64,000 nt of DNA from assembly GCA_033557465.1 (NCBI GenBank), contig CM066031.1, forward strand, positions 1,229,623,312 through 1,229,687,311. The letters are read 5' to 3'. The notes below the pieces were generated by a model, which worked only from the letters and a program-made list of their open reading frames with translations, made no database searches and had not been told where the DNA came from. Positions 42,023 to 52,729 of the stretch are shown here, one piece after another. Made by a program: the position numbers and the translations under genes. Source of the stretch: Ichthyophis bannanicus. Lineage: Eukaryota; Chordata; Amphibia; Gymnophiona; Ichthyophiidae. Each line of letters starts with the position of its first letter. Position 1 is the first letter of the stretch.

Positions 42023-42640
42023 GGTTCAGGCGATCCCAGATCCCTGAACCGCCCCCCCCCCCCCAAGCTGCGACCAGTGCACCTTCTGCCTAACACCTCT
42101 TCCACGGCCTCCTGCCAGTCATTAAGGAGCAAATCCAACCCAACCGGGGATAAATGCACCCCATCCTGCCGGTATAAACCTGTGCAAGAAACTTCCACCC
42201 AGGGATGCTGTATCTGAAAACCTCCATGCTCCACCACCCAACGCCCAATCTGGCGATTAATCTTTGTTAACCCATGAGACCACCACCGCTGCTCCCCACA
42301 GGCCGGCCGTGGAATAATATGTGACCATAATAACAAGACATCAGGAAACATTTTCAACACTTCGCTCATATCCTGTTTCGCCGCCCGAATCAGCTCTTTA
42401 CAAGTCCACGAGCTCAGATCATTGCCCCCCAGCTGTATCAGCATCAACTTCGGCCACTCCTTCACACGCCCATGGTGTTGCAGGAAAGGCAGGAGCTGCC
42501 CCCTCTCGCCCAGCCATAGGACCACCAGCTCCGTCGGGTCCATCCCGAGATTAGGCCCCATCAGCCGTACTACCGCTCATCGCTCCGCCCGGTGCACAAA
42601 GGAGTGGCCAATTAACCAGCAGGTTCTAGGATGCTGTTCC
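42023..42640 (-). pseudogene. Ngaro-like SGNH/GDSL hydrolase
   Basis: The minus strand gives block I as WLIGHSFVHRAER (GHS at the nucleophile Ser), then an in-frame TGA, then LVVLWLGERGQLLPF, LMLIQLGGNDL (block III Gly-Asn), LLLWSHIIPRPACG, and GLYRQDGVHLSPVGLDLLL (block V Asp-x-x-His). All SGNH blocks are present in order over ~200 residues. The family hydrolyses esters or acyl groups; why retroelements keep it is unknown. The single stop after block I and a long C run near 42052-42064 at its end suggest recent decay. Confidence 0.8.
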
Positions 42641-42697
42641 CCATCTGAAACGCAAAACAACAATTAGCAGCCCCCCCCCGAAACCCCCTCAGCCCCT

Positions 42698-43350
42698 TTA
42701 CAAACGCATATAACCCTGAAATGCTTGCGAACGCCATCGGCCAATCCGCTGAATCTCTCCCTGCGGCAACCCCTCCGCCGCGGCACTGGTCGCAGCTCCA
42801 ATCCAGAAGGAATGCGGAGCAAACCCCGCAGGCTCTACCCCTACCCTTAGCAAAGCCAACCGCAGGACTGCCGCAAACTGAAAACGCGTCAGCGGGTGAG
42901 AATCTTCGTGCAAGAAAAACTGCCCTTCACCCACTGGGCGCACCCTCAAATAATCCCTTACCGATGCCACCGGGCATGTCAGGGAATTCCCTATCGCTCT
43001 TAAAACCGCCCAGTGACCACAGCCCCGCTGATCCATTTTAGACCTCACAAGCAATATACGCAGCTCCCGGTCCCCCAAATAGACGTGCCTCCTCCCCAAG
43101 CCTTGCGCTAGCTGGCACGAATCCACCACTAGCTCCCCAACTTGGAAGGCCTCAAAAAACGCTAGGCAGAACACCGCCCGAAACAGCCTAGATTCATAAG
43201 AAGATAACGCGACCCATGGCAGCGCCGCAGAAATTTGTGCCAGCAGCTCATGCGCAATGGGCCGGCGACCGTCCCGCAGGGTCGGCTGGGAGCGCTCCCA
43301 ACCTTGCAATAACCGCTATGTCAGGAACCCCCCACCCTGGCAGCCCCAAC
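42698..43350 (-). pseudogene. Ngaro-like tyrosine recombinase, catalytic domain
   Basis: The minus-strand frame of 203 residues contains LAFFEAFQVGELV, LVRSKMDQRG, FAPHSFWIGAATSAAAEGL, 'IQRIGRWRSQAFQGYMRL'. The Tyr of the last block and the His of HSF are present. The first catalytic Arg position (expected LRxGE) is Gln and the HxxR Arg (HSFR) is Trp. Both changes are explained by CpG decay (CGG to CAG, CGG to TGG). The enzyme would integrate the circular DNA intermediate; this copy could not. The N-terminal core-binding part lies upstream in broken frames (to about 43500). Confidence 0.85.
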
Positions 43351-43566
43351 CCACCACCCGTGCAAAAAAGGAGAACCCCGCCAAGTGCACCCGCATTGAC
43401 GCTTTTGACTCCCCCTTTGCCTTTGCCGTGACCACGTATTCAACCATCAAGTGGTCGGGCACGTGCCCCTCCTGTCACCCCTAAGTCACCAGAAAGCTGA
43501 CCACGTCGTCGCTTCCGTGCTGATACTTTGTCCATGTCCCCGGCACCACCGACCGCTGCAGCAGCG

Positions 43567-45495
43567 TCAGCATCTCCACTGGTCAAGCTGCCATAAGTAC
43601 TCTGGGACCTGCGCACCTTCGGCGTCTGCAGCTGGCACCAATGTCCAGAACTGCTCCCACTTAAAATGAGAAAGAGCATCTGCAATACTGTTAGTGCTAC
43701 CCAGAATATGGCAAGCCCTAACCAATACATTCAACCGCAAGCAAGCCAATACTACTGCCCTTATCAAAGCTGCTACCTGCAGACAACGCGGCGTATAATT
43801 ATTTATCACACTAACCACCGCCTCACTGTCACACCACCACACCACCCTGCGGTTATGCAACCTGTCCGGCCAAAGTTCCAAGACCACCAGGAAAGGAAAC
43901 AACTCCAAGAACGTGATATTCGCCGTTAACCCTTCGTCCTGCCAAGCCTGCGGCCAGGACGCCGCACACCACGCCCACCCAAAGTAAATACCTAACCCCC
44001 CACTGCCGGCAGCATCCGTGAAAAGTTGCAGATCGATAGTGGAAATCGCCGCCTCCATCAACACCGACGTGCCGTTGAATTCCCGTAAGAACAAGTCCCA
44101 CACCCCTAAGTCCGCCCGAACACTCCGCGTCATCCTGATCCGATGATGAGGCTTAGCCACCCCCGCCGTAGCTGCTGCCCAGTGCCGCAGAAACACCCTG
44201 CCCATTGGTATCACCCTGCAAGCAAAATTCAGAGAACCGATTAAGGCCTGTAGCTCTTTCAACGTGATTTTACGCGATCCCAGCACGTTGGCCACCAGCA
44301 ACCGCAAACGCACTATCTTTGCACCCGGCAAACGTACCACCATTGCCACTGTATCCAGCTGTATACCCAAAAAGGTGAGGCTCATAGCCGGACCCTCCAT
44401 TTTCTCCCCCACCAGCGGCACCCCCCACTCCCGTGCTAAAGTCACAAACCCGTCCAACAACATCTGACACTGTAACGTCTGAGCCTCTCCCACGAACAAA
44501 AAATTGTCCAGATAGTGCACAACATTCACGCAACCGACCTGTTTAATCAAGGCCCAATGCAGAAAGGTGCTGAACATCTTGAAGTACGCACATGAAGTCG
44601 AGCATCCCATCAGCATACATTTGTCAAAATACCAGCCCCCGTCAAAACAAAACCCCAACAACAGAAAGGCCAACAGGTGAACCTGCAGCAACCGAAATGC
44701 CGATTCAATGTCCACCTTTGCCATCAGAATCCCCACTCTACAACAACACAACAAGTCCACCACTGCATCAAATGATGCATAACGCACTGTACACCATTGT
44801 TTCGGAATCATATCGTTGACCGACGACCCTACGGGGAAGGACAGGTTGTGAATCAACCTGTACTTCCCTGGCTCCTTTTTTGGAACAATGCCCAAGGGGG
44901 ACATTACCAAATTCCCAAACGGCCGGCATGAAAATGGACCAGCTAGCCTGCCCAATTCCCACTCCTTTTGCAATTTTTTCCGAACCACCTGGGGTAATCG
45001 TCTCACTGAAGCTGCATTGTCCGCCCGCCCCGACCCTACAACCTCTATTACCGGAATACGAAACCCATCCCTAAAACCCTCCTCCAGCACCCCCCGAGCC
45101 CTCCGCCGTGGATAACGCTGTAGCCAAGGCCGCATAGCCTCCAGCCGAATCGGCATGAGGGCTCGCTCCCCCAAATCCGCACTACTTGGGAACTGTAAGA
45201 GGGGGAGCAAAGGCGACTCGCTTCGTACATTTGAGGGCAGAATGCCCCCCTCCACAGATGGAACAGGCGTGCCGAAACTTACAGTCGGGAAATGGACAGG
45301 ATGACTTATTAAATCGCCAGCAAAGATCTCCTGAACCCTCACCCCCGACCTTGGCGACCCAAATGCCCCCTCCCAAAAGGAATGTCCCCTACCCACCATA
45401 GCTACCCCCCCCCCTTTTGCACACCCCTTGTCCCCCTGACCCCCCAGCCCCACCGGTCCCATTGAGGCTCCCAAATGACCATGAAGCAATGCCAT
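43567..45495 (-). pseudogene. Ngaro-like RT-RNase H, open 642 codons, catalytic Asp lost
   Basis: RT blocks: VMSPLGIVPKKEPGKYRLIH, MAKVDIESAFRLLQVH, MLMGCSTSCAYFKMF, and the catalytic box HYLDNFLFVG, where the second Asp of YLDD is Asn. RNase H follows with LQLFTDAAGSGGLGIYF, ITFLELFPFLVVLELW, WWCDSEAVVSVIN and NSIADALSHF. Despite the long open frame the YLDN change should abolish polymerisation. The frame opens at Met 45495, probably in leftover gag sequence. Confidence 0.85.
45182..45376 (-). pseudogene. Ngaro-like gag C-terminus, zinc-knuckle-like
   Basis: In a frame overlapping the RT frame, CWRFNKSSCPFPDCKFRH is followed by ACSICGGGHSALKCTKR: two Cys/His clusters typical of the end of gag in Ngaro and DIRS relatives. 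The rest of gag is missing with the truncated 5' end. Confidence 0.65.
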
Positions 45496-45628
45496 CCAGT
45501 TGAATCATCTCATCTTACTGCCCATCGTTCCATTACCATCAATCTATATTTTATTTATTTGTTCTTATATACCGCTTTTCAATACATCAAAGCGGTTTAC
45601 ATTAAAACCAACAAGGTATGCAGAACAC
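45496..45628 (-). repeat. LINE-type 3' tail (reverse)
   Basis: 'attttatttatttgttcttatataccgc' and 'aaagcggtttacatt' are the inverse of the L2-like tail. With 47065-47245 it may be the 3' part of one LINE split by the LTR. The first ~45 bp are unassigned. Confidence 0.5.
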
Positions 45629-47060
45629 TGTGATAGGGCTGAAGCCACTGAAAGCAAAAACTTAGAAAAAAACACTATTCTTTACAAAGCAGCTAACGTG
45701 CAGAAGAGGCAGTTCCCTTGCAGAGCAGCTAGAGGGAGCAGGCATGAACCTACAGAGGCTGAGCTAACACACCCGGGTACTGATTGTGCAGGAGCTAATC
45801 AGCTCCATCTGAGGGGTAGTCCGGGAAACTCAAAGTAAAAGGCCTTTATAAGCAGAGGGCCAGCTCAGAAGGGAGGAGAGAGGAAGGAACCTCGGAAGGG
45901 AGCTGAGGAGGAAGCTCAGAAGGGAGCTCAGAGGAAAGCTCAGAAAGAGAGAGAGAAAGGAGCAGACCCAAAAGAGCCGGAGTGAGAGAGAGACCCCGGA
46001 GAGAAAGACTGGAAAGAGATCTGTTTGGAAGAAATCCCAAAGGCAGAGAGCCCAGCCAGGAGAGAGGCCTCTGCTCACCAGGAGGGTCTGAAACAGGATT
46101 AAAAGGTACTGGAAGAAAAAGTCCTGACAGGAGATTTACTTATACTAAGAAGCCAAGAAGCCTAGAATATTTACAGGGTCTTCCCAAGCTACAGAGAGGA
46201 TAGACAGTACCCAGGAGGCTTCCAGAGGGAGTCTGCAAAGGAGACCGTGGCCAGAGAGAGGTGCCTGAGTGGGCAAGTAACAGACGCCCTGACTTCACGA
46301 AGCCAAGGTACGGTGACTATTTTTTCTCAAAGAAAGGCCCAGCTCCTAGAACGTTTTTAAAACCAGATAATCAGCCTAAGAGAAAAGGAAGCCGGCAGGA
46401 GTCCTTTAAGTCATCACGTAGGGGCATAGGGACAAACCCTGCTATTTACCTGAAAGCCCTAGAACAGCCTAGCTGGAAGCTAGGGAGAAGACGTACTGAC
46501 TTTCAAACCACAGCAGCCAGGGAAAGCTCAAGTACAGAGGGAGGCACAAATAAAACAGAGCCCATGCAGCTGGAGCCTGTTGACTCAGTTACATTATCCC
46601 AGGAAGAAGTAATGGACTGCTCGTTTTGTGTAGCAGGGAGTTTTGAGTCACTCCCCGAGCTGTAACTTATTTAGACAAGCTCTGATATTGTTTTTGTTCA
46701 TGTTAAGCGAAAGAGAAAAAGCTCACTAATTTTACTTTGCTCCGAAGTTTGGAAAACCCTGTGTTGTTTTGCAAGAAGCTGTGAAGTATGTAACAGTTCA
46801 CTTGTTTAACTATGCTTTGGTAAAAACCCTGACAAAGAAGGAGAACCCTTTAATTTCTGTTACCTAGCGAACCTCAGTGCTTGAAAGGGGAAATAAAAGC
46901 CTTATTTACCCTCCATTCTGGTCTACACAACTTATTCCTATAAGGAGGAGGACTACAAAGACCAGGGTGCACCTGGCCTCCAAAAGTCTCTTACCTCCAC
47001 AAATAATAAATATGCTCAACCTGCCCCTGCCGCCACTGGCCACCAGGGGGGTTGATGACA
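45629..47060 (+). mobile_element. Probable solo LTR, 1.43 kb
   Basis: Starts TGTGAT and ends ATGACA, inverted hexamers differing at one base, flanked by ACAC on both sides (45625-45628 and 47061-47064). Inside are a TATA box ('cctttataagcag', 45843-45855) and AATAAA signals at about 46551 and 46890, in LTR-like order. Purine-rich sequence fills the 5' transcribed part. The open frame 46261-46665 has no gag, protease or pol features. Superfamily unclear (Gypsy-like is a guess). The 4-bp duplication could be chance. Confidence 0.5.
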
Positions 47061-47064
47061 ACAC

Positions 47065-47245
47065 GTGATAACAGAGAACTAAAAGTATACAAGAAAGTCT
47101 GCCACCGAGTTAAGTTAGGAGGCTCCACTTCCCACCAAATAACCAAAATATACTTCCTAGCTGATAACAATGCTTTAGTGGGGTACATTTTATGACCTCT
47201 ATGAAGACCAACAGAAGCAACAAACTCATTGAACATTAACTCAAT
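47065..47245 (-). pseudogene. L1/Tx1-type ORF2 C-terminal fragment
   Basis: The minus-strand frame contains KALLSARKYILVIWWEVEPP and NLTRWQTFLY, similar to the 'ARK.I...W' C-terminal helix region of L1-group ORF2. It is truncated by L2-like copy C on one side and by the LTR on the other. Confidence 0.55.
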
Positions 47246-48628
47246 CACGTTCAACTTTAAATTCATACTTGTCTCTTTCCAGTCAGCCATAGCACTCGCC
47301 AAACAATACTATTATGTCCATCTAACTCTCTTGCCTCTGACCCTTGCTGTCTCATTACATCTCTCAACTCTTTCCTCAAGGTGCTTCCGCCTCCGACCCC
47401 TCCTTCCCTTTCTGCCCAAACCCTGGCTGACTATTTCCATGAAAAAATCCACAAAATCACACTCCAATTCCCCATGAAGTCAGCTAATTCACTGCCTCCT
47501 CTTCTTTATTCCCAATTCCACCCCCCTACTTCTGCTACCCTCTCTTCCTTTTTTTATGATCTCTGAAGACGAAACCACACACCTTCTTTCCTCCTCCAAA
47601 CTCACTGCCTGCTCCTCTGATCCTATTCCTACCAGTCTCCTAAGCTCCATCTCCTCCACTGTTGTCCCTTCCATCTCTCATATTCTTAACCTATCGCTCT
47701 CCACTACAACTGTCCCTGCAGCCTTCAAGCATACTGTGGTCACACCTCTCCTCAAGAAACCCTCACTAGACCCTACCTATCCTTCTAAATATCGAGCCAT
47801 CATCCTCCTTTCCTTCATTTCTAAACTACTTGAACATGCGGTTCACCTTTGCTTTGACTTTCTTTCCTCTCAAGCCCTCCTGGATTCTTTACAATCTGGC
47901 TTTTATCATTTACATTCTACTGAAACGGTTCTTGCCAAAGTCTCCAGTGAGCTGCTCCTGGCTAAATCCAAGGGCCTTTAGTCAATCCTCATCCTTCTTG
48001 ACCTTTCTGCTGCTTTTAACACTGTTGACCACCACCTTGTCCTCGCTTGGTTTTAAGGGCTCGGTCCTATCCTAGTTATTTTCTTATCTCTCCCATCACA
48101 CTTTTAGTGAATCCTCCTCTACTGCTATCCCACTCTCAGTTGGTGTACCCCAAGGATCTGTCTTGGATCCACTCCTTTTCTCTTTCTATACCCAGTCTCT
48201 TGGTGCATTAATCTCTTCCCATGACTTTCAGTACATCTTTATGCTGATGACTCCCAGATGTACCTCTCTATACCTGAAATCTCTCCAGCAATCCAGGCCC
48301 AGATCTCTACCTGCCTTTCTGGCATTGCTGCTTGGATGTCTCACCGCTGGTTGAAATTGAACATGGCCAAAAGTAAGTTTCTTAATTTTAAACCCTCAAC
48401 CCTTCTCTCCCCTTTCTCCTTTCTCAATCTCTGTGGATAATGCTGTACTCCTCCCAGTCTCCTCAGCTCACAATCTTGGGGTCGTCTTTGACTCCTCTCT
48501 CTCCTTCTCCACACACATCCAATTGATAACTAAAACCTCTCGTTTCTTTCTCTATAACATCACCAAAATTCCTTTCTGAATACACTACTAGACACTTATC
48601 CACTCCTTAGTCTCCTCTTGTCTAGACT

Positions 48629-49528
48629 GTTGTTATTAAGTGCCGTCGAGTCGGAGTCAACTCATGGCAACCCTCTGGATAGCTATCCTAAATTGTGTTC
48701 GGTCTTCAGTCAGGTGGCTCATTGTTGACAGACTGGTACCCGTAGCTGCTGTTATTGTAGCGATCCATCTCATTGCTGGCCTTCCTCTTTTGCGTTGACC
48801 TTCTATCTTGCCAAGCATGATGTCTTTCTCTAATGATCTCTCTCTTCGCATGATGTGTCCAAAGTATGAAAGTCGAAGTCTTGTCATCTGAGCTTCTAAA
48901 GAAAGCTTAGGTTTGATCTCCTCTAGTACGGACTGGTTTGTTCTTCGGGCAGTCCATGGCATACACAGTATTCGCCGCCAGCACCATAATTCAAAGGCAT
49001 CAATTTTCGTCCTGTCTGTCTTTTTCACTGTCCAGCTTTCACATCCATATGATGTTATTGAAAATACCATGGCTTGAACAAGTCGAATCTTTGTATGGAG
49101 AGAGACATCTCTGCTCTTGAGAATCTTATCTAGGTCTTTCATAGCCATTCTGCCAAGAACAATGCGTCGTCTGATTTCTTGACTGCTTGTTGCTTCTTTA
49201 TTGATAGTTGATCCAAGTAGGTTAAAGTTGTTCACAATTTCAATTTCTTCTCCTTCAACGATGAACCTGTTGATTATGCCAGTTGTCATGATCTTTGTCT
49301 TCTTTACATTAAGGTGCAGGCCCATTTTGAGACTATGTTTTTTGATTGTGAGAAGCAAATGTTTCAGATCATCTTCACTTTCAGCCAGTAATGTGGTATC
49401 ATCAGCATAGCGAAGGTTGTTGATGAGTCTTCCACCAATCTTCACACCTCTGTTGTCTTCATACAGTCCTGCTTCTCTGATGATTTGTTCTGCATATAAA
49501 TTAAACAGGTAGGGGGAAAGTATGCAGC
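48629..49528 (-). mobile_element. RTE-clade LINE 3' copy, 12-bp TSD
   Basis: CTTGTCTAGACT is duplicated at 48617-48628 and 49529-49540. The minus strand carries the end of an RT: CILSPYLFNLYAEQII-like residues at the border, then LRYADDTTLLAESEDDL with an intact catalytic box, VKKTKIMTTG and ITSYGCESWTVKK, and the open C-terminus LSYFGHIMRRERSLEKD. It ends in (GTT)n-type repeats. The 262-residue frame is uninterrupted. It is a young, 5'-truncated copy. Confidence 0.92.
48657..49445 (-). pseudogene. RTE reverse transcriptase, C-terminal half, open 262 codons
   Basis: Contains the YADDT catalytic box at residues 13-17, the palm/thumb region (LHLNVKKTKIMTTGIIN, FNLLGSTINKEATSSQEI), the 'CESWT' box and the basic C-terminus (GQRKRGRPAMRW). 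The upstream half of RT and the endonuclease are missing through 5' truncation, so the protein is not functional by itself. Confidence 0.85.
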
Positions 49529-49784
49529 CTTGTCTAGACTATTATAACCTAATCCTTGCTGGTCTCCCTCTGAATCATCTGTCTCCCCTTCAATCTGTTC
49601 AACACTTTTCTGCGCAGCTAATTTTCCACCAGCCTCATCATGCTCATATTACCCCTCTTCTCAAGTTACTTCATTGGCTCCCTTATCCATTTCTGCATCC
49701 AGTTCAAACTTCTCCTGCTGACCTGTAAGTGCATTCACTCTGCAGCTCCTCACTACCTTTACTTTATTATCTCTTATCATCCAC

Positions 49785-50312
49785 CATCTTTTGGCAGATG
49801 CACTACAAGAAATCATAACAAGGAACATCAGTAATAGACCAAGAAGGAATAATAATGACAACATGATCAGCACACCTTCAGGATATCACAAGACTAAACA
49901 AAATACGTCAAGAAGAACTCCATCACTACTGGCATCCACACTATGGAACTCTCTCCCAACAAGCATAAGGGCATTAGAGGACATCACAGACTTCCGCAAG
50001 GCCCTTAAAACATTGCTCTTTACAGAAACCTACAAGCAGATAGACAACAGTCCCCACCCGAGCGGTATTGCAACGTAAATACCCCCCGCAAACTCAATAC
50101 CCAATCAACCCAACTAGACTCACAAAAGCACCCTCATGATGAATGTAAACCTCAAATTGTGCTGTCTTAATGTTGTTAAATATCCTCAGGTTAAATGTTG
50201 TAAAGCACCCACATGTTAAATGTAACCCCAATTCTGGATGTAACCACTTTGATTGTAGGATAAGGTGGTAAACAAATCTGTCTAAATAGATAAATAAAAT
50301 AAAATAAATAAA
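49785..50312 (+). mobile_element. L2-like LINE (AATAAA-tail subfamily) 3' fragment
   Basis: Frame LADALQEIITRNISNRPRR leads into SLLASTLWNSLPTSIRALED and FRKALKTLLFTETY, the C-terminal end of this LINE protein. A 3' UTR with 'gtaaccactttgattgtagg' and an (AAAT)n tail at 50290-50312 follow. It interrupts copy C between 'ttattatctct' and 'ccctacaaccctcc'. Confidence 0.8.
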
Positions 50313-50625
50313 TCTTTCCCTACAACCCTCCTCAGGAACTCTGCTCTTCTGGAAAATCGCTTCTATCTGTGTCCTTCTCTTCTACTGTTAACTCCAGATT
50401 CCGCTCCTTTCACCTTGCTGCTCCTTATGCCTGGAACAAACTACCTGCGTCTGTACGTCAAACCCTTTTCAAATCCAGGCTGAAAACCTACCTTTTTCAG
50501 ATCTTCACTCACCTGATCTCCTTTGTTTCCTTACCATTCCCCCTAGATGTATCCCATATCTATAGCTACTGTGTTGTCTGTTTTGACCACATTGTAAGCT
50601 TTGATGAGCAGGGACAGTTTTTACT

Positions 50626-50840
50626 TCAGAGAAAAGGTGTGAGCCAAATCCAAATTGCCATTTGGACAACCAATCATCCAATTTCTCAAGGCGTTCTTGC
50701 AATTTTTCACAAGCCTCTTGTGATTTAACAATTTCAAATAATTTGGTGTCATCTGCAAATTTTTATCACCTCACTTGTTCCCATTTCCAGGTCATTTATG
50801 AATATGTTCAAAAGCAGAGGGCCTAGTACAGATCCCTGGA
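50626..50840 (-). pseudogene. CR1 RT fragment
   Basis: The minus strand encodes LQERLEKLDDWLSKWQF and, in another frame, the segment before the YADD box (GPLLLNIFINDLEMGTS-like). Same type as 6048-7210. Both ends are truncated. Confidence 0.65.
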
Positions 50841-51105
50841 GTAGGCCTAGCACCTGCACATAATGGGAGGCTTGAATAAATGCAAAATGGTCCTTCCATG
50901 TAACTTTAATTCCAGTGTTCAAAATGATATTAGCTTACCCTCTTCATCCACTAATTATCCTACCCAAATCAGCCCCATTCCTGCCCAAGTGCAGAATGTG
51001 TGTGTAGACATTCCTGCTGGAAATCATTATCATCACAAAGTGGTAGCTATGGCATATGCTGATGGTTAAAACCTTTAAATAGTCCCAATCATCGCCAGGT
51101 AAAAA
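50841..51105. other. Unassigned stretch
   Basis: No coding, repeat or splice feature recognised. Confidence 0.3.
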
Positions 51106-51743
51106 GCGTAGTTACTCACTTGTAACAGGTGTTCTCCGGGGACAGCAGGAATCAGTCCTCACATATGGGTGTTGTTGGCATTGATGAAGCCCTCATGGAA
51201 GCATCTCCCCAGCTTTCAAAGAAAGCCTTTGGGTGGTGCCACCACACATGCGTGGTACCCTTCCCGCCCAAGGATGCCATCTTGCTCAGTCAAAAGACAT
51301 AACTAGAAGACGGCAAAGGGAGAAAAGGTGGTAAAGAAGCAATTCCAAGGGGAGGAGGGAGGGTTGTAAGGACTGATTCCTGCTGTCTCCGAAGAACACC
51401 TATTATAGGTGAGTAACTATGCTTTCTCTGGGAACAAGCAGAAGTTAGTCCTCACATACAGAACTCCCTAGCTACAGGTTTCCGCAAGCCCATAGAGAAA
51501 ACCACGGTCACCCTCCAAGAGAGCCATAAGCAGCAGCAATTGAGTCCACAGATGCAGACTACAGTAAGACCCATGTAGTCGATGGGAACCAATGCTCCAG
51601 TAGCCTGAACACAGAAGATTCAGAGGGTAGGAGTTGCTTAGACCCCGAAAAGATTATGGAGCATGGCCTGGCTGAAGGTACTGTCCCATTGGGACTCCCT
51701 TTCCAGGCAGTAATGAGCTGCAAAGGTGTGGACTGAAGACCAG

Positions 51744-52729
51744 TTAGTGGCCTGGAAAATATCCAGAAATAGGACGAAACGCACATTTGCCACAGAAGCC
51801 ACCTGACAGAGTCCGTTTGGTCACCGCTTCCCCCAGCTGACGGGGGTCATAAGAAACAAAAAGCTGAGAAGCTTTCCGGTGGCCCTGGGTCCACTGAATG
51901 TAGAAAGACAGGGCCCTCTTACAATCCAAGGTGTAAAAGACGGTCTCCGTCCTGCTGGAATGAGGCCTTGGGAAGAAGATAGGTAACACCACCTCCTGGT
52001 TGAGGTGGAAAGGAGATACCACCTTCGGAAGGAACTTGGGGCATGTACGTAGCACAACCCTGTTTTTATAGAATCTGGTATATGGTGCCTTTGCCACCAG
52101 GGCTTGGAGCACGCTGACCTTGAGAGCAGAGGTGAGCGCTACCAGGAACACGACCTTCCACGAGAGGTACCTCAGGTGGCAGGTAGCTAAAGGCTCAAAT
52201 GGTGGGCGAGTGAGCTGCGCCAATAGCACATTGAGGTCCCATTCCGTCACTGGAGAGTGGATGGGGTGCTGGACAACAGGAGACCTCTCAAGAAGTGAGT
52301 CACCAATGGTTGGACTGAAAGGGGCTTGCCCTTAACAGGGTGGTGATGTACTGCCAGGGCACTGAGGTACACTCTCATGGAGTTTGATTTGAGCCCGAAT
52401 TGCGAGAGGTGAAGAAAGTATTGCATCACCAGCTGCACCAGGCAGGAGAACAAGTTCACCTGCTGCTCCGCATGCCAGACCAAGAACTTGCACCATTTGA
52501 ATGCATAAGTCCTCCTGATAGAGATCTTATGGGAGGCCAGCAGAATCTCTTCCATTTCTCCCAACAGACTGGAAGGGGCTAAGGTCACCCTTTCAGCAGC
52601 TATGCTGTCAGTGATAAGGACCCCAGGTTGTGGTGCAGGAGGGAGCCCTCCTCCTGAGACAAGAGCCCTGGGGAGCTCCCCAGGGGAATCAGTGTCTCTA
52701 CTGGCATCTGGAGGAGTAACAGGAACCAC
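51744..52729 (-). pseudogene. DIRS1-like tyrosine recombinase
   Basis: Two frames: 52729-52247 with the core-binding domain (RTYAFKWCKFLVWHAEQQ, SNSMRVYLSALAVHHHP) and 52250-51744 with the start of the catalytic domain (WKVVFLVALTSALKVSVLQA, where the usual R of 'SALRVSEL' is Lys and Glu is Val), then YKNRVVLRTCPKFLPKV and LYIQWT-like residues. The last segment with the catalytic Tyr is broken near 51800. The two frames overlap by a few bases with an offset, so there is at least one frameshift. Confidence 0.75.

Larger units (their letters stand above)
40943..45495 (-). mobile_element. Ngaro-like tyrosine-recombinase retrotransposon with split direct repeats, 5'-truncated
   Basis: Minus-strand order: end of gag (zinc-knuckle-like), RT-RNase H, tyrosine recombinase, SGNH hydrolase, then repeat B1 (41645-42022), segment A2 (41311-41644) and repeat B2 (40943-41310). 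This B1-A2-B2 arrangement and a hydrolase gene are known features of Ngaro-type elements. The expected A1 copy at the other end (above 45495) is not present, so the 5' end is lost. Catalytic residues are changed in RT and recombinase. Confidence 0.88.
47250..50625 (+). mobile_element. L2-like LINE (copy C) with nested RTE and L2-like insertions
   Basis: Same family as copy A but on the plus strand and 5'-truncated in the RT N-terminus (FKFILVSFQSAIALAKQ). It reads through VVTPLLKKPSLDPTYPSKYR, SLDFLSSQALLDSL-like and [19 protein letters not shown] blocks, then YLSLDYC-type residues. It is interrupted at 48629-49528 by an RTE copy and at ~49785-50312 by another L2-like fragment. It ends near 50625 with the 3' UTR ('attgtaagctttgatgagcagggacag') but lacks the (TAG)n tail. 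Confidence 0.85.

Noticed and set aside
46261..46665. 134-codon frame as a gene
   Set aside because: Inside the probable LTR, purine-rich, with no gag, protease or zinc-knuckle features.
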